Source: Cerrena zonata (lineage: Eukaryota > Basidiomycota > Agaricomycetes > Polyporales > Cerrenaceae). Taken from it: a DNA stretch of 64,000 bases. The notes beneath the pieces are model-generated. The model did not search any database and was not told where the DNA came from. It saw only the letters and a list, made by a program, of their open reading frames with translations. The stretch lies in contig JASBNA010000089.1 in NCBI GenBank assembly GCA_038087015.1, positions 62,001-126,000 of the forward strand, in the 5' to 3' direction. This document shows, piece after piece, positions 1-10,286 of the stretch. Every line of letters starts with the position of its first letter. Position 1 is the stretch's first letter. Position numbers and translations under genes: made by a program.

Positions 1-70
1 CAGAAGAAGAAATATAAACATCAAAATCTAAATCATTTATTCTTTCAAGCATTCCTTCAATTAAGTAACA

Positions 71-1941
71 ATGCTGAAAAATAATGATGATGACGACTTT
101 GATATGCTTCAATTGGATCTAGATAATGATGGTGATACTTTCTTGAATACAAATGGTGCACCAGGAGGTGGAAATAATGAGCATAGCGTGAATGATGATA
201 TACCCAAAGAGACAACCAAAACTAAACGTAATGCTAGAGCTCCGGAAACTAAAGCAAGCCTGCCTATTGATGCTTCTACTTCCCAGATGAAAGCTGGCTC
301 GATGAATACTACAACAACCACTGCACCTAGAACAATTAGAGATTTAGCTTTTAAACCAAGATTCATAAACGTGAATGGGTATGATGAAGAACTTTATGAG
401 GAAGCAAAGAATTATATAAATAACTGGAGCGCATCTTTATTCTACGTTGACGAGAAAAGGTTTAAAGATATCGTGGCAAACGGCAGTCATAAAAGCGAAG
501 TATTTCAACTGGTAGATGAAAGTCTTTATCCAAAGGGAAAAACCAAGGAAATACAGCAGCTGGAATTTGACAGCGAATTCGGTAACTTAAATGAAATAAC
601 AGTAACATTGAAAAAGGAAGGTTCCTCGAAATCTGAAAAACTCTTACCGGGACAAATAGTGTCCTTACGTGACTCTTTTACAAGAAATGCTTTTATTTTG
701 AATGTTGGAGGTTATGTGACTTCTTCATCCTGGCTTCCTTGTGATGGATTAAATAATGAGTTTACTTATTTAGCGGTTTCAGTTATTAATATTGCTTCAC
801 AGAAGATCCAAGATCTCATAATACACCCAGAATTGAGCATTCTTGGCTTCAAGGGAGATACCAAAGAAGTGAATTCGTCGATACAAATTTGGAGGTACGA
901 ATTCAAAACTCAACAATTTCAGTTGTCTACTAAGATTTTGACAAATAAGTTTGGTGTCACATCTAATTTATCGTGGGCTAAGAAAAACTTCAAAACCACG
1001 AATGTCCTAGGTCTTTTGTTAGGTTCTTTCAGTGATGGAAAACTTCATGTATTTGAAATCCAAGAAATGAAGGTGATTGTAATTACTTGGTCAGTGAATC
1101 ACCTTCAATTACGTATGAAGTCAAGGATGATTTATCTTCGAAAAAACATTCTACAATTACTTGTTATTCACTCTTAGAAAATGATAGTATAGTCGTGGGT
1201 ACCGCCGATGGATATCTTGCAGAATTTATCTTACCACAGGTGGAATCACCTACTTCAAATTCTGCTGATGAGGAAGATATAACAATCCCATCGTTCATTG
1301 AACTTATTGCTGATAGTGCTATCTGCTCTATAGCAACAACCAACCCAAAGCCTTATGTTCATATGATTTATTTAAATACCTTAGGAACACAAGCTTATAC
1401 CTTTATATATGAGAATAGAAGATTTCATTCAGAGAGGATGGCCTCAGTATCATTGGCTCCACTCAAATCTCATCATCATTTAAGATTGTTCTTCGGCGTT
1501 GATGGACATGATACTTTAGCTTATTCTCAAGTAAAAAGTCCTCAAGAAAGACCAATTTTGGCTTTTAAAACTGAAAATATCACTTCTTACGGAATAAGCG
1601 AGCATTTAGGTCATCCATTAGCTCTTATTGGTAATTCCTTTGGTGAAGCTTATATTGTGAACTTTGCAAGAAAGCTATTAAATAATACAAAAACATCAAA
1701 TAAAGTTTTGATTCCATTAAGACTATGGAAGTTTGAGAAGAATAGTAATAACGGAATTGACTTGATAGGTGATTATGTTAGTACAGTTGCAGAAAAGCCC
1801 ATAGTCAAGGTATCCACTGCTGATCCCGAATTAAACATATCTTCGATTTCATGGTGTGAAGATCTACAAGGAAGTTCTATGTATGCTATGTCAACCATAA
1901 GTGGGTTGTTATTAGTTGAGAGATTAGATCCTTCTACTTAA
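71..1941 (+). CDS. WD-repeat protein, candidate TFIIIC subunit (Tfc6/tau91-like), one frameshift
   Basis: Two overlapping open frames (71-1177, then from about 1057 to 1941) join into one protein of about 623 residues if a single base is restored near 1057-1090; the corrected length is then a multiple of three. The start is the ATG at 71; the second frame has no ATG at its head. The N-terminus (residues 1-90) is acidic and low-complexity, followed by a beta-propeller-like region with runs such as SIQIWRYEF and LGSFSDGKLHVFEI. An acidic N-terminus plus a degenerate WD propeller fits Tfc6, which with Tfc3 contacts the tRNA B box in TFIIIC. That identity is from family resemblance and is not certain; another WD-repeat nuclear protein is possible. 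The breakpoint is not at an intron signal. Confidence 0.6.
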
Positions 1942-1990
1942 ACTATAAAGTCTTTTCTCGTGTCTCATTAGTGTAAATTAGTTTGTATAT

Positions 1991-3339
1991 CTATATGTAA
2001 CGTAAATTAGTATTTGGGTATTTTAGAATCAATTTCTTCACTCCATTTGTTGATACCACCTTTGATATCTTTAACATTTTTATTCCAAGCTCTTCTATAA
2101 GCTTTTTAGCGGCTAATTGGGAATCATTTCCGTACCGACAAAGTACATAAACTTCATCCTTTGATTTGTCAAAATCAGTTGGGAAATATTCATCGATATT
2201 ATCTGCTTTCGTCAAGATTGGATCCCAAGAGATATTGATGGAATTTGGCAATTTGGTTATTTGAAATTGTTCCGGTGGTCTGACGTCGAGTAAAACACTC
2301 TTAGGATTATAGTTTTCGTGGAAATCTCTCACTGAAACTCTGTACTTTGAATCTAAGATATTAGTGTTCACTTTCCCACAGAAAGAGGCATAATCAATCT
2401 CATTATTGATTATAATTTCCTTTGTAATAGTAGCCGATGGACTACAAATGGCGCAATCATGCTGCTTATTTCTCATTTTGAACACTCTTAAGGTTTGTTG
2501 TGGATAGCCTGAATACTGAGCTAAGAATGGCTTGAAGTTTTCTTTTGTATAGTAACCGGTAATCAACTTTATGGCTTCCAATGCCATGGTAATACCCATA
2601 AGCCCAATTGCGGGACCGATAACACCCCCGTCTGTACATGTTGTGACTGTTTCTGGTTTAGGAGGTTTAGGATAAAAGCATCTATAACATGGTCCCATAT
2701 TTTTGAAATTCAATATGGTAAGTTGACCTTCGGTTTTTAAGCCTGATGCACTGACTATCGGCTTGGAACAAAGCACAGAGACGTCGTTTATCAAATAACG
2801 AGTCGCAGGGGTGTCTGTACAATCCATGATAACATCGTACTTATTGATTATATCAAAAGCGTTAGAATTTGTTAAACGGTATGGATAGGTTTCTACTTGG
2901 ACATGTGGGTTTAAACGAGATATGTATCTTTTGGCTGATTCACATTTATGAATTCCCACCGAGTCAGTAGTATGTAGAACCTGTCTATGCAAATTACTAG
3001 TATCAACAACGTCATCATCTATGATACCAATCTTACCGACCCCAGCTGCTGAAAGATAGAGTAAGGCCGGACACCCCAAGCCACCAGCTCCAATAACTAG
3101 CACCTTAGAGTGCTTCAAGCGTACTTGGCCATCGCGAGATCCGAAGGAAGGAACAATCATTTGTCTCCCGTATCGCTTATATTCATCAAGGGTGAAATCT
3201 TCATCAATTTTAGTGTGCTGCAACTTCGATGAGTCTGCTGACAGGGGACTTTCAAATGCTTCGAGTTTTTTCTTAAGCCAGAATTTTCGAGCTCGAGTTT
3301 CGAGATCTTCTCGAGTAATTCTTTCTTTTCAAGATCCAT
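1991..3339 (-). CDS. UBA4: Uba4/MOCS3: E1-like Urm1-activating enzyme with rhodanese domain, one frameshift
   Basis: Activates and thiocarboxylates the ubiquitin-like Urm1, the sulfur donor for 2-thiolation of wobble uridine in tRNA. The ThiF/E1 domain shows VLVIGAGGLG (ATP binding), SNLHRQVL, the zinc ligands in CYRCFYP and CAIC, and the adenylation-site Cys in TVTTCTDGG. The C-terminal rhodanese domain carries the active-site loop CRYGNDSQ. The main frame opens at a TTG at 3223. The real ATG is at 3339 in another frame, giving an N-terminal coiled coil (MDLEKKELLEKISKLELEN) typical of the family. One A is missing in the A6 run at 3266-3271; restoring it joins both parts into 449 residues. 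It is tail-to-tail with the WD-repeat gene, 49 bp apart. Confidence 0.93.
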
Positions 3340-3608
3340 AGCTTGGTACTGTTAAAAGCTCTTCAAATAATGAAAATTGACATGATATTTGATTTGCATC
3401 AGATGCCGTTTTTTTTTTTTTTTTTTTTCAACCGAATATTAGCGGTGTATGGGTTTTATTCAATTGAATACAGAAATGCTACTATGAATACAAGGGTACA
3501 AATAAACTTCAAAGTTAATTTATTATTTTGATTGGAGTAGGTTTATAAACTTGTAGACCAAGTCATAGTACATACAAAAGTAATTTTACATAGAGGACAT
3601 CACTAGGA

Positions 3609-4344
3609 TTAAACAATTTTTTGTTTAACAAAGAAACTCTTTAAATGACGCAATTGATAGGCACAAGTACCAATAAGCACGATTAATTGGACGATGGTCC
3701 ACTTAACGACACGAGAGTTGGTAGATTCGGATTGATCTCTGAAGATAGCTTCACGTTCTCTCATTTGTTCTTGTTCTCTGTGAATTTCTTGTAATTTCTT
3801 ATTCAAAGATTGGACGTGTTGAGTTAAGGCATCAACTTGTCTAGTACTTTTAGAGTCAACATAGTCATGGGCTGAACCAATGGCAATATCAAAGAAGATA
3901 CGGTGAGCCTTGTTACTAGTACCATCAGTATAGATTGGGGTTAAGCAGAACTTGTGTTCACCGGATTCAAACGAGGTAAAAGTGAATTCACCAGTTGGTG
4001 ATGATTTTTGGTTAGCAACCATTTCATCGTTATCAAAGGTTTCCTAATGAATTGTTAGTATATTTGGAACAAAAATCATTTTTCACCAATCTTCCAAGAA
4101 GAAACATCATATTTATACATACAACAACAGTGATTCCAACTTTCAAGTTGTTATTCTTATAGTAGTCACCAGTTTGTTCATTATATTCATAAGCATCGAT
4201 CTTACCAACAACAAGGGATTCCTTTGGTAATTCTTCAAAAAAACATTTGGTATCACCGGTTTTGGCATAGAAATGTAAGGCTTGAGCTACTTGTGCCAAC
4301 ACAAATATGCACGAAAGAACACTTAAAGCAAGAGACGACTTCAT
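3609..4344 (-). CDS. p24 family (emp24/gp25L) cargo receptor, Erp1/5/6-like, one intron
   Basis: COPII/COPI vesicle membrane protein cycling between ER and Golgi. Exon 1 is 4123-4344 and exon 2 is 3609-4043; joined they encode 218 residues. Visible parts in order: a signal peptide (residues 1-22), a GOLD domain beginning LHFYAKTGDTKCFFEELP with the paired Cys of the family (TKCF and HKFCLTP), a coiled coil before the membrane (LNKKLQEIHREQEQMRERE), one transmembrane helix and a short basic tail ending KQKIV. The LHFY...GDTKCFFEEL start is most like the alpha-type Erp1/Erp5/Erp6 proteins; I cannot choose among these. The splice boundary keeps the frame (ITVV|ETFDND). Confidence 0.88.
4044..4122 (-). 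other. spliceosomal intron in the p24 gene (79 nt)
   Basis: On the minus strand the intron starts GTATGT, has a perfect TACTAAC branch site and ends TTAG. Removing it joins the two p24 exons in phase. All three signals match the yeast consensus exactly. Confidence 0.95.
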
Positions 4345-4615
4345 TTTATTCCAAAATGCTCTTCTAAAGATCCGTTTTTCTTAAACTAGCTCTAGTAATA
4401 GTGTTGATCTTGCTGCCATAAAGTATTTTCCATTCAGATTTTCAACGCGTGTTCTTTTTCCCACTGTGAAAAAAAACACTGGCAAAGGGAAGGGGAAAAT
4501 TGCGTGTGGTGCACGACCCGGATCCAAAAGTCTTTTGCAGTCGAATCAGCTTGTGAGATGCAACTAAGGAATACTGAAAATATATATTATTATACAAAGA
4601 TGCCACTATTTGAGT

Positions 4616-6703
4616 CTATTTGTTGTTTTTACGTTTCAATTTACTGACCAAGGTTTGAAGGTCAACCGAGTCACCGGGAGTGTCTTCTTTAGTTTTCTTG
4701 TGTTTTTTATTGGCCTTAGAATCGACTCCATCATAACGGTGTCTTTTAGAACGCTCTTTCATGATCTTATCCATAGTTTGAGTTTTCTTGAATTCGCTAC
4801 TTGTTTTGTCAATGGCGAAGTCATGGTTTTCGAATATTTCGTTGAAACGGGGATCGTTTAAATCAGCTTCAAATTTATCTTGAGTCAAAGATTCATCCAT
4901 ATTCTTCTTATTCTTTCTATTCTTCTTTCCCTTTGCCTTTTCTGCTTTGATGATATCTCTCATGTTGAAATGATCGCCTTTGCTATCATCTTTTTCGTCG
5001 TTTTCGTCCATCATCACTAACTCAAGTTCTGCCTTACGTCTTGCATCAAGTTCTGTATCCTTATTTTTCTTGTTTTTATTATTTTTATTCTTCTTCTTCT
5101 TATCTTCAACATGAGGAGTGTCTTCGGGTTCCTGTGATTCTTTGTATTTATCAAGTCTACGTTGACGACGTTCCTTTTCTTTACGTCTGTATGCATCAAT
5201 CGTTGATTCTTCCTTGGATGCTTCGTCATCTTCCTTAGGTTCTGCCTTGGAATCATCCAAACCTGGATTAAAGGTAATTTCCATATCCACATCTCCTTCT
5301 TCGTCATTATCTTTCTTACCGTCGAAGCTGAATCCACCAGTTAAAAGATTTTTATATTTGTCTTTCAAACTTTCATTGCCTTTTTTGGACTCATCGTCAC
5401 TTCCATCACTATCGGATGCTAAATAAGCTTTGAAATCCATTTCATCAATTTCCTTTTGTGAAAATTGTCTTGATGATAACGTCAATCTTTCCTTTGGAGT
5501 TTCATCCCAAGTTAATTTAACTTTTGAGTGTTGTAATGCATCGGTAACAAAGGTGGAATTTGGTCTATAACTTGATGGAATCTTAGTACAAACGTCTTTG
5601 GCTTCACTATCATCGAATTCCATTCCGTCTGGAATATATCTTAAATCAAAAATGTTTGCTGTAGATTCATACTCAGTACCATCACAATTGTCATAAATGT
5701 TTTTGGCGGTTTTCACAGAATCACATCTTATCACAGCATAAAAGTATCTTAATCTCTGTAATTGATAACGACGTAAAGCTTTGGAGTCATAATCTTCTTC
5801 TCCGTCATCTTCCTCATACAATTTACGAGCAGCTTTTTCTAAGTCATCTGCATTTCTTAAATCTATTTCATCATCATCGTCATCAGAACTTTCATCTTCC
5901 TTCTTTTTCTTGCTCTTGAATAATTCCTTTGGGGGTCCTTCTATTTCTTCTCTCTGCATTTGTTCCTTCCCATATTCTGAAGGGAAAATGGTGACACTTT
6001 TGATAGACCCACCGGTAGGAATGAATGAAGAGAAAGTTGCCATTAAGTCAACCGCTCTTAAGTTATCCCAGTCCATATTAACAACAGCAAATGAGTGAGA
6101 TGGATCCCCTTCTTCTGGTTTGGATTCTTCAAGTTCGATTTCACTGTCTTCTTCGAATTCATCCTCAGATGAGTCTGAATCGCTAGATGAGCTGTGGTCA
6201 GAATCTTCGTCAGAAGATGATCCAAGACCTTCCCCTCTAGCACGATCCAAAGATTGAGTCTCTTCAATTATACCTTCTTGTTTTTTGTCTTTTAGCTTTT
6301 TAGGAGCTGCTTTGGTGGCCTGTTCATTTTCATCGCTTGATTCTTCTTCGGATTCTTCAGCATCTTCCGACTTTTCGGATTCGTCAGACTCTTCAGATTC
6401 GTCTTCAGAGTCTTCAGATTTTTCTTCTTCGAAATACTTATCAAAATCTTTAGTATTGTCGGTATCTTTCAATGCTCGGCCGTATCTGTCAACTTTTACT
6501 TTTCTTCCAGTTGCGGTTGAGTTAAGTTTATCAAGTTCCTTCTTACTGAAACGATCATCGATCTTGACTTTGACATTCTTTAAATTTGGAAGTCTAAATC
6601 TAGGATCATTATGGACGGATGCAAATCTTGAATCCTTGGTGATAGCTTCTCTAGGCCCTTGATTCTTTTCCTTTTTTTGACTCTTACTTCTATCTTTGGC
6701 CAT
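4616..6703 (-). CDS. ESF1: Esf1: 18S pre-rRNA processing factor
   Basis: Nucleolar small-subunit processome-associated protein needed for early cleavage of pre-rRNA. The open frame extends to 6826, but the conserved start is the ATG at 6703 (MAKDRSKSQKKEKNQG), giving 695 residues. The N-terminus contains DPRFRLPNLKNVKVKIDDRF. An acidic Ser/Glu/Asp tract covers roughly residues 95-190, followed by the RRM-like core (HSFAVVNMDWDNLRAVDLMA). Lysine-rich linkers precede a NUC153 motif near the C-terminus (LNDPRFNEIFENHDFAID). The length is slightly above S. cerevisiae Esf1, mostly from the acidic tract. The frame is clean. Confidence 0.93.
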   Translation of the reverse strand: MAKDRSKSQKKEKNQGPREAITKDSRFASVHNDPRFRLPNLKNVKVKIDDRFSKKELDKLNSTATGRKVKVDRYGRALKDTDNTKDFDKYFEEEKSEDSEDESEESDESEKSEDAEESEEESSDENEQATKAAPKKLKDKKQEGIIEETQSLDRARGEGLGSSSDEDSDHSSSSDSDSSEDEFEEDSEIELEESKPEEGDPSHSFAVVNMDWDNLRAVDLMATFSSFIPTGGSIKSVTIFPSEYGKEQMQREEIEGPPKELFKSKKKKEDESSDDDDDEIDLRNADDLEKAARKLYEEDDGEEDYDSKALRRYQLQRLRYFYAVIRCDSVKTAKNIYDNCDGTEYESTANIFDLRYIPDGMEFDDSEAKDVCTKIPSSYRPNSTFVTDALQHSKVKLTWDETPKERLTLSSRQFSQKEIDEMDFKAYLASDSDGSDDESKKGNESLKDKYKNLLTGGFSFDGKKDNDEEGDVDMEITFNPGLDDSKAEPKEDDEASKEESTIDAYRRKEKERRQRRLDKYKESQEPEDTPHVEDKKKKNKNNKNKKNKDTELDARRKAELELVMMDENDEKDDSKGDHFNMRDIIKAEKAKGKKNRKNKKNMDESLTQDKFEADLNDPRFNEIFENHDFAIDKTSSEFKKTQTMDKIMKERSKRHRYDGVDSKANKKHKKTKEDTPGDSVDLQTLVSKLKRKNNK

Positions 6704-7058
6704 GGTTACCCTAATGAATGAAATATATCTTAAGTATATAAGTATGCTTTTTGCATTATATGAAAAATCAAAAAAAAAAAAAAAAAAAAAAGAAGAAGAG
6801 AGAGATGAGGGTAAAAGCCCAAACACCTTATGAACCTTGTAGTTGCAAATTAAATGCTGCTAAACAGAAACATATACTCACAAGTATTTGCAAAGCATGG
6901 TCTTATGCACAAGTTGACCATTGGTCAATGTTGAGCAGCTATATAAAATGCATACGAAGCTACATTTTTTGTTTTAAACATGACAAATAAATTAAGTTAT
7001 ATGAAGAATTCATAAAAGCATTCATAGAATAGCAATTACACAAGATAAGACGACTTCA
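6704..7058. other. intergenic, ESF1 promoter side; A22 tract
   Basis: 355 bp between ESF1 (start at 6703) and the end of RTC5. It contains an A22 run at 6770-6791, a poly(dA:dT) tract of the kind that depletes nucleosomes at yeast promoters, followed by GAAGAAGAGAGAGATGAGG. I see no RNA gene or conserved reading frame. Confidence 0.7.
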
Positions 7059-9044
7059 TTAGACTGATCCCCCACTAGCGTTGTTATTACCTACCAAACC
7101 TACCATCTCCAAGAATGCACGATCTTCGTTCATAGTATTTAGATTAACGCTTTGTCTTGCTTCAGCCTGTTTTTCTTCCCATTCCCATTGTTTCCGTTGT
7201 TCTTCAAGTTCTTGTGTTGATCCAACACCCCAAACTTCAAGATCCGTTATCATGAATCTGTCTTCAAAGTCCTCCTTAGAAACTTGTTTTTGCTGTGATT
7301 TTTGAAAATACGACGAAGCATTGGATGAAATATTTGCAATATGTCTGAAAACCGCAAACTCCAAATTGGCTTCAACTGTGAGTGAAACATCACCCGGTAA
7401 ATATTTTTTGATATTGTTTTTATTTATAGGTTGATCATTACCAAACCCCAATCCAAGACCTAAGTTATTGAAGTATATCAGTTCACCCTTCAGACTGTTG
7501 GTGATACTCTTATAATAGTCAAGACGAGGAGATAATGAAATTATAACGGTGTTTTCATCACCAAAGTTACGCTTGTTGGATGCACGCCATGGTTGTTTAA
7601 CAAGAACTGCATAAGTGATATAATCGTTATCATTCTGCCAATTTCTTTTAGATTCCTCGGATGTTCTGAAATATCGAGGATATTCTTGAATAAATTGCTG
7701 ATACCTTTTGTTGTTCTGAATCGTTTTCGGTTTGAGCCTTTTCCCGCCGACCAAGAAAAGAGTTGGTGCTTGCCATTTAAAAATTTTCAGCTCAAGAGAT
7801 CTTATCGAGAATCCACTCTCGGATCCTCTATAAAGTTTAACCAAATTATTAGTTGAGATGTTAACGTCAGAGCCAATATTTTCAAGACAGTTAGAAATAA
7901 GAGAAAGAGAAGCCTGATTGACAAGTTTTGATTCTTCAAATTTGGGAAGTTGCTTACCCTTTTTTTGTGGGTAGGTATTGTTATTATTAAATGGCTTAAC
8001 AGGATCAGAAGAGCCAGAATCGGAATCGTTTTCAGTTTGTACTGAGGAAAACAAACCATTTTTGAACATTGAATTAAAACCAGTCTGAAACAACTTGTCG
8101 AAACTATTGTCGATGCCTTTCTTAAAATCCTGATAAGAAACGGAGCTCGATTTCAAATTACCAATATTCAAATCCACATCTATATAACGAACCAAAGATA
8201 TTGCACTTTCTTCAAAAGAGTCCCATTGTTTTGTAATGCTATTTATAACTTGTTGTTGCATCAAGCTATGCTTTTTCTTAGGAACAGATATAATAATCAA
8301 GAAAAAGGTGAATAGCTGCACCAAATCGTGTGAGTTTATAACTAATTCCTCAACATCAACCTCATCAAAGGATTGAACTTGGTTCATGGTTGACCACTTG
8401 ATCCGATGAGCGGTGTTGTATTCTTCGTCCTTCGCTCCTTGAACGACTTCAATCACATAGTTCTCTAGATCTCCAGGTACGTATTCCTCCGCTACCATTG
8501 GCTTTTCAATTGCAGATTTGGTTTCTGGCGTCAGCTTTTCCTTAATAGGAGCTTCCTCATCATCCGAAGAACTTGCGTAACTTAATGATATAAAGACTAA
8601 CTTCAAATAGTCATATTCAGAACCTAGGGTTTTTTTATAACGACCGGAGTGAAAGAATGAAGCTAGTATCAAATCCTTCAATGTAAGTCCACTATTTTCA
8701 GAATGATAGTCTTGTAAAAACGGAAATTTTGAAAGCACCTTAAAAGACTTATACAATATTTTTACTACGTAGCCGAACTTGGGATTTAACAGATCATTAT
8801 CTTTCAGTTTATCATGCAGAATCCCCAACAAAAAAGCTAGGTCACTATGGCTTATCACACTAGCATCGTTTAAGTTGGTTATATTCAATTTGGTTGTAAG
8901 CGCTTTAATTTCCAAGGCAGTAAGTTTAGCCATGCATTTTTGCAAGAAGTAGTCAATTACTTGTTTTCTCGTAAACAGCACAAGTGTAGTGTTTTGGTTC
9001 AATGTTCCCGAATTGATATCCAGGGAGCTTGCAGATTGACCCAT
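7059..9044 (-). CDS. RTC5: Rtc5: TLDc-domain protein
   Basis: 661 residues starting MGQSASSLDINSG; the Gly2 and Ser pattern suggests N-myristoylation. The C-terminal half contains the TLDc region (FKWQAPTLFLVGGKRL... FGDENTVIISLSP... YFNNLGLGLGFGNDQ... FAVFRHIANISS), and the N-terminal half is helical as in fungal Rtc5. The family is linked to the vacuolar V-ATPase and first appeared in a telomere-capping screen; the exact role here is not visible from sequence. The start is the ATG at 9044 with nothing in-frame upstream. A T-rich tract (9139-9156) lies just upstream. Confidence 0.9.
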   Translation of the reverse strand: MGQSASSLDINSGTLNQNTTLVLFTRKQVIDYFLQKCMAKLTALEIKALTTKLNITNLNDASVISHSDLAFLLGILHDKLKDNDLLNPKFGYVVKILYKSFKVLSKFPFLQDYHSENSGLTLKDLILASFFHSGRYKKTLGSEYDYLKLVFISLSYASSSDDEEAPIKEKLTPETKSAIEKPMVAEEYVPGDLENYVIEVVQGAKDEEYNTAHRIKWSTMNQVQSFDEVDVEELVINSHDLVQLFTFFLIIISVPKKKHSLMQQQVINSITKQWDSFEESAISLVRYIDVDLNIGNLKSSSVSYQDFKKGIDNSFDKLFQTGFNSMFKNGLFSSVQTENDSDSGSSDPVKPFNNNNTYPQKKGKQLPKFEESKLVNQASLSLISNCLENIGSDVNISTNNLVKLYRGSESGFSIRSLELKIFKWQAPTLFLVGGKRLKPKTIQNNKRYQQFIQEYPRYFRTSEESKRNWQNDNDYITYAVLVKQPWRASNKRNFGDENTVIISLSPRLDYYKSITNSLKGELIYFNNLGLGLGFGNDQPINKNNIKKYLPGDVSLTVEANLEFAVFRHIANISSNASSYFQKSQQKQVSKEDFEDRFMITDLEVWGVGSTQELEEQRKQWEWEEKQAEARQSVNLNTMNEDRAFLEMVGLVGNNNASGGSV

Positions 9045-9284
9045 ATCAATTCAAGTGTTTCCTATGGTTTGAAGAACAGTATTCAATTTAAGAACAAAAA
9101 CTTATAAAGGGTTTCTGGTTTATCTTACCATGATCGTTTTCTTTTTTTTTTTTTTTGTTTTTGGTGTGGGTCACGTGAATATCATGAAATATCGAATTGA
9201 AAGAAAGTATATTAAGTATTAAATGCATGTTATAGACAAAATAAGAAATAAAAAGAGTGTAGCCTGGTCTAGTCTAGTGTGACT

Positions 9285-10086
9285 TCAAAGAAAGTAATCA
9301 CGTAAGATTTCTTTTGATTTAATTTCTAAATCATATATGTATAACTTAATTTTTGTTTTCAAGGTTTTATTGGATTTTAAAAGCTCTTCGACCTCGGTAT
9401 CGGTGGTATTATCGTACCTTTGAGCATTTGCGTCTTGTTTGAGTAGAGCTTTGGTGAAGGCCAAGACAACCAAAGTTGAGTAAAATCTAATGGTGGTGAC
9501 AACTAATATGGTACTTACGGTAAGGAATAATTCTCTTCCAGGCGAAGCAGATTGGGACGATAATGCGCTGGCTGCTTTATCTCTCTTTTCAACTGCTGCC
9601 CCTTTGATGGCGGTATCGATTGCAGATTCAACTTTGGTACCACTAGAGTATCCTGGTACAGCGGTAGGATTGTTGTCTTCACGGCTAAACCAAAAATAAA
9701 TGAAATAGATAGTATACAAAACTCCAACAACTGTATCTATAATATAAACCAAACATGTTAAGGAGAGTTTTCTAGCATTATTTGCTCTGTTTTTCAAGTT
9801 AAGCATCCCTGAGATATAAAATGGTAATACTAAAATATTTAAAAAATTATAAAGCCATTGCCAAAAGTTGATTGGATGACCAGTGAATAAAGATAAAACA
9901 CCATAAATACCACCGGCCTTATTGAGAATGGCTACCCCCAAAATCAATTCAACCCCAATATAAAGAGGTATGAGACCAATAAATTTCTAGTTTTCAAATG
10001 TTAGTTTAAAAATTGATGTAAACGTAACGGTCACAGAATATACATACTTGTGGTAAGATTTTCACCAAGCTAGAAGCAAGAGTCAT
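9285..10086 (-). CDS. KEI1: Kei1: IPC synthase regulatory subunit, one intron
   Basis: Golgi membrane subunit that partners Aur1 in inositol phosphorylceramide synthesis. Exon 1 is 10048-10086 (13 codons, MTLASSLVKILPQ) and exon 2 is 9285-9986; the product is 246 residues. Exon 2 begins KFIGLIPLYIGVELILGVAI, so the long intronless frame starting at 9947 lacks the first membrane segment. Several hydrophobic helices follow (FWQWLYNFLNILVLPFYISG, LSLTCLVYIIDTVVGVLYTI, LTVSTILVVTTIRFYS), then a basic coiled C-terminus. A very short first exon with an early intron is common in yeast. Confidence 0.88.
9987..10047 (-). other. spliceosomal intron in KEI1 (61 nt)
   Basis: On the minus strand the intron begins GTATGT, carries AAACTAACA as branch site and ends CTAG. 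Removal joins codon CAA to AAA TTT ATT and supplies the conserved N-terminus. The branch heptamer has A instead of T at its first position. Confidence 0.9.
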
Positions 10087-10286
10087 TATGAAGAGGTGAT
10101 TGAACTAATTTTATCCTCAACACCTTTGTAGTAGTGAAATAAAGAAGATCTTAGTATTTTGATTTGACTTTTTTTTTTTTTTTTTCATTCTTTTTTAAAC
10201 CTCTTCTTCTTCTTTTATTGAGAAAAAAATTTTTAGACCTTAAAAGGAAGACATAGTTCTGTTGCATAAATTAATGCTAATAATCG

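Noticed and set aside
1057..1095. Intron explaining the frame change in the WD-repeat gene
   Set aside because: There is no GTATGT, branch site or plausible length; a single missing base is enough.
1991..3223. UBA4 starting at the TTG at 3223
   Set aside because: A non-ATG start is unnecessary: the ATG at 3339 with one restored A gives the coiled-coil N-terminus usual in Uba4.
4445..4450. ACGCGT (MCB) upstream of the p24 gene
   Set aside because: A p24 receptor is not a cell-cycle gene and the hexamer also occurs by chance elsewhere (for example in tRNA-Arg).
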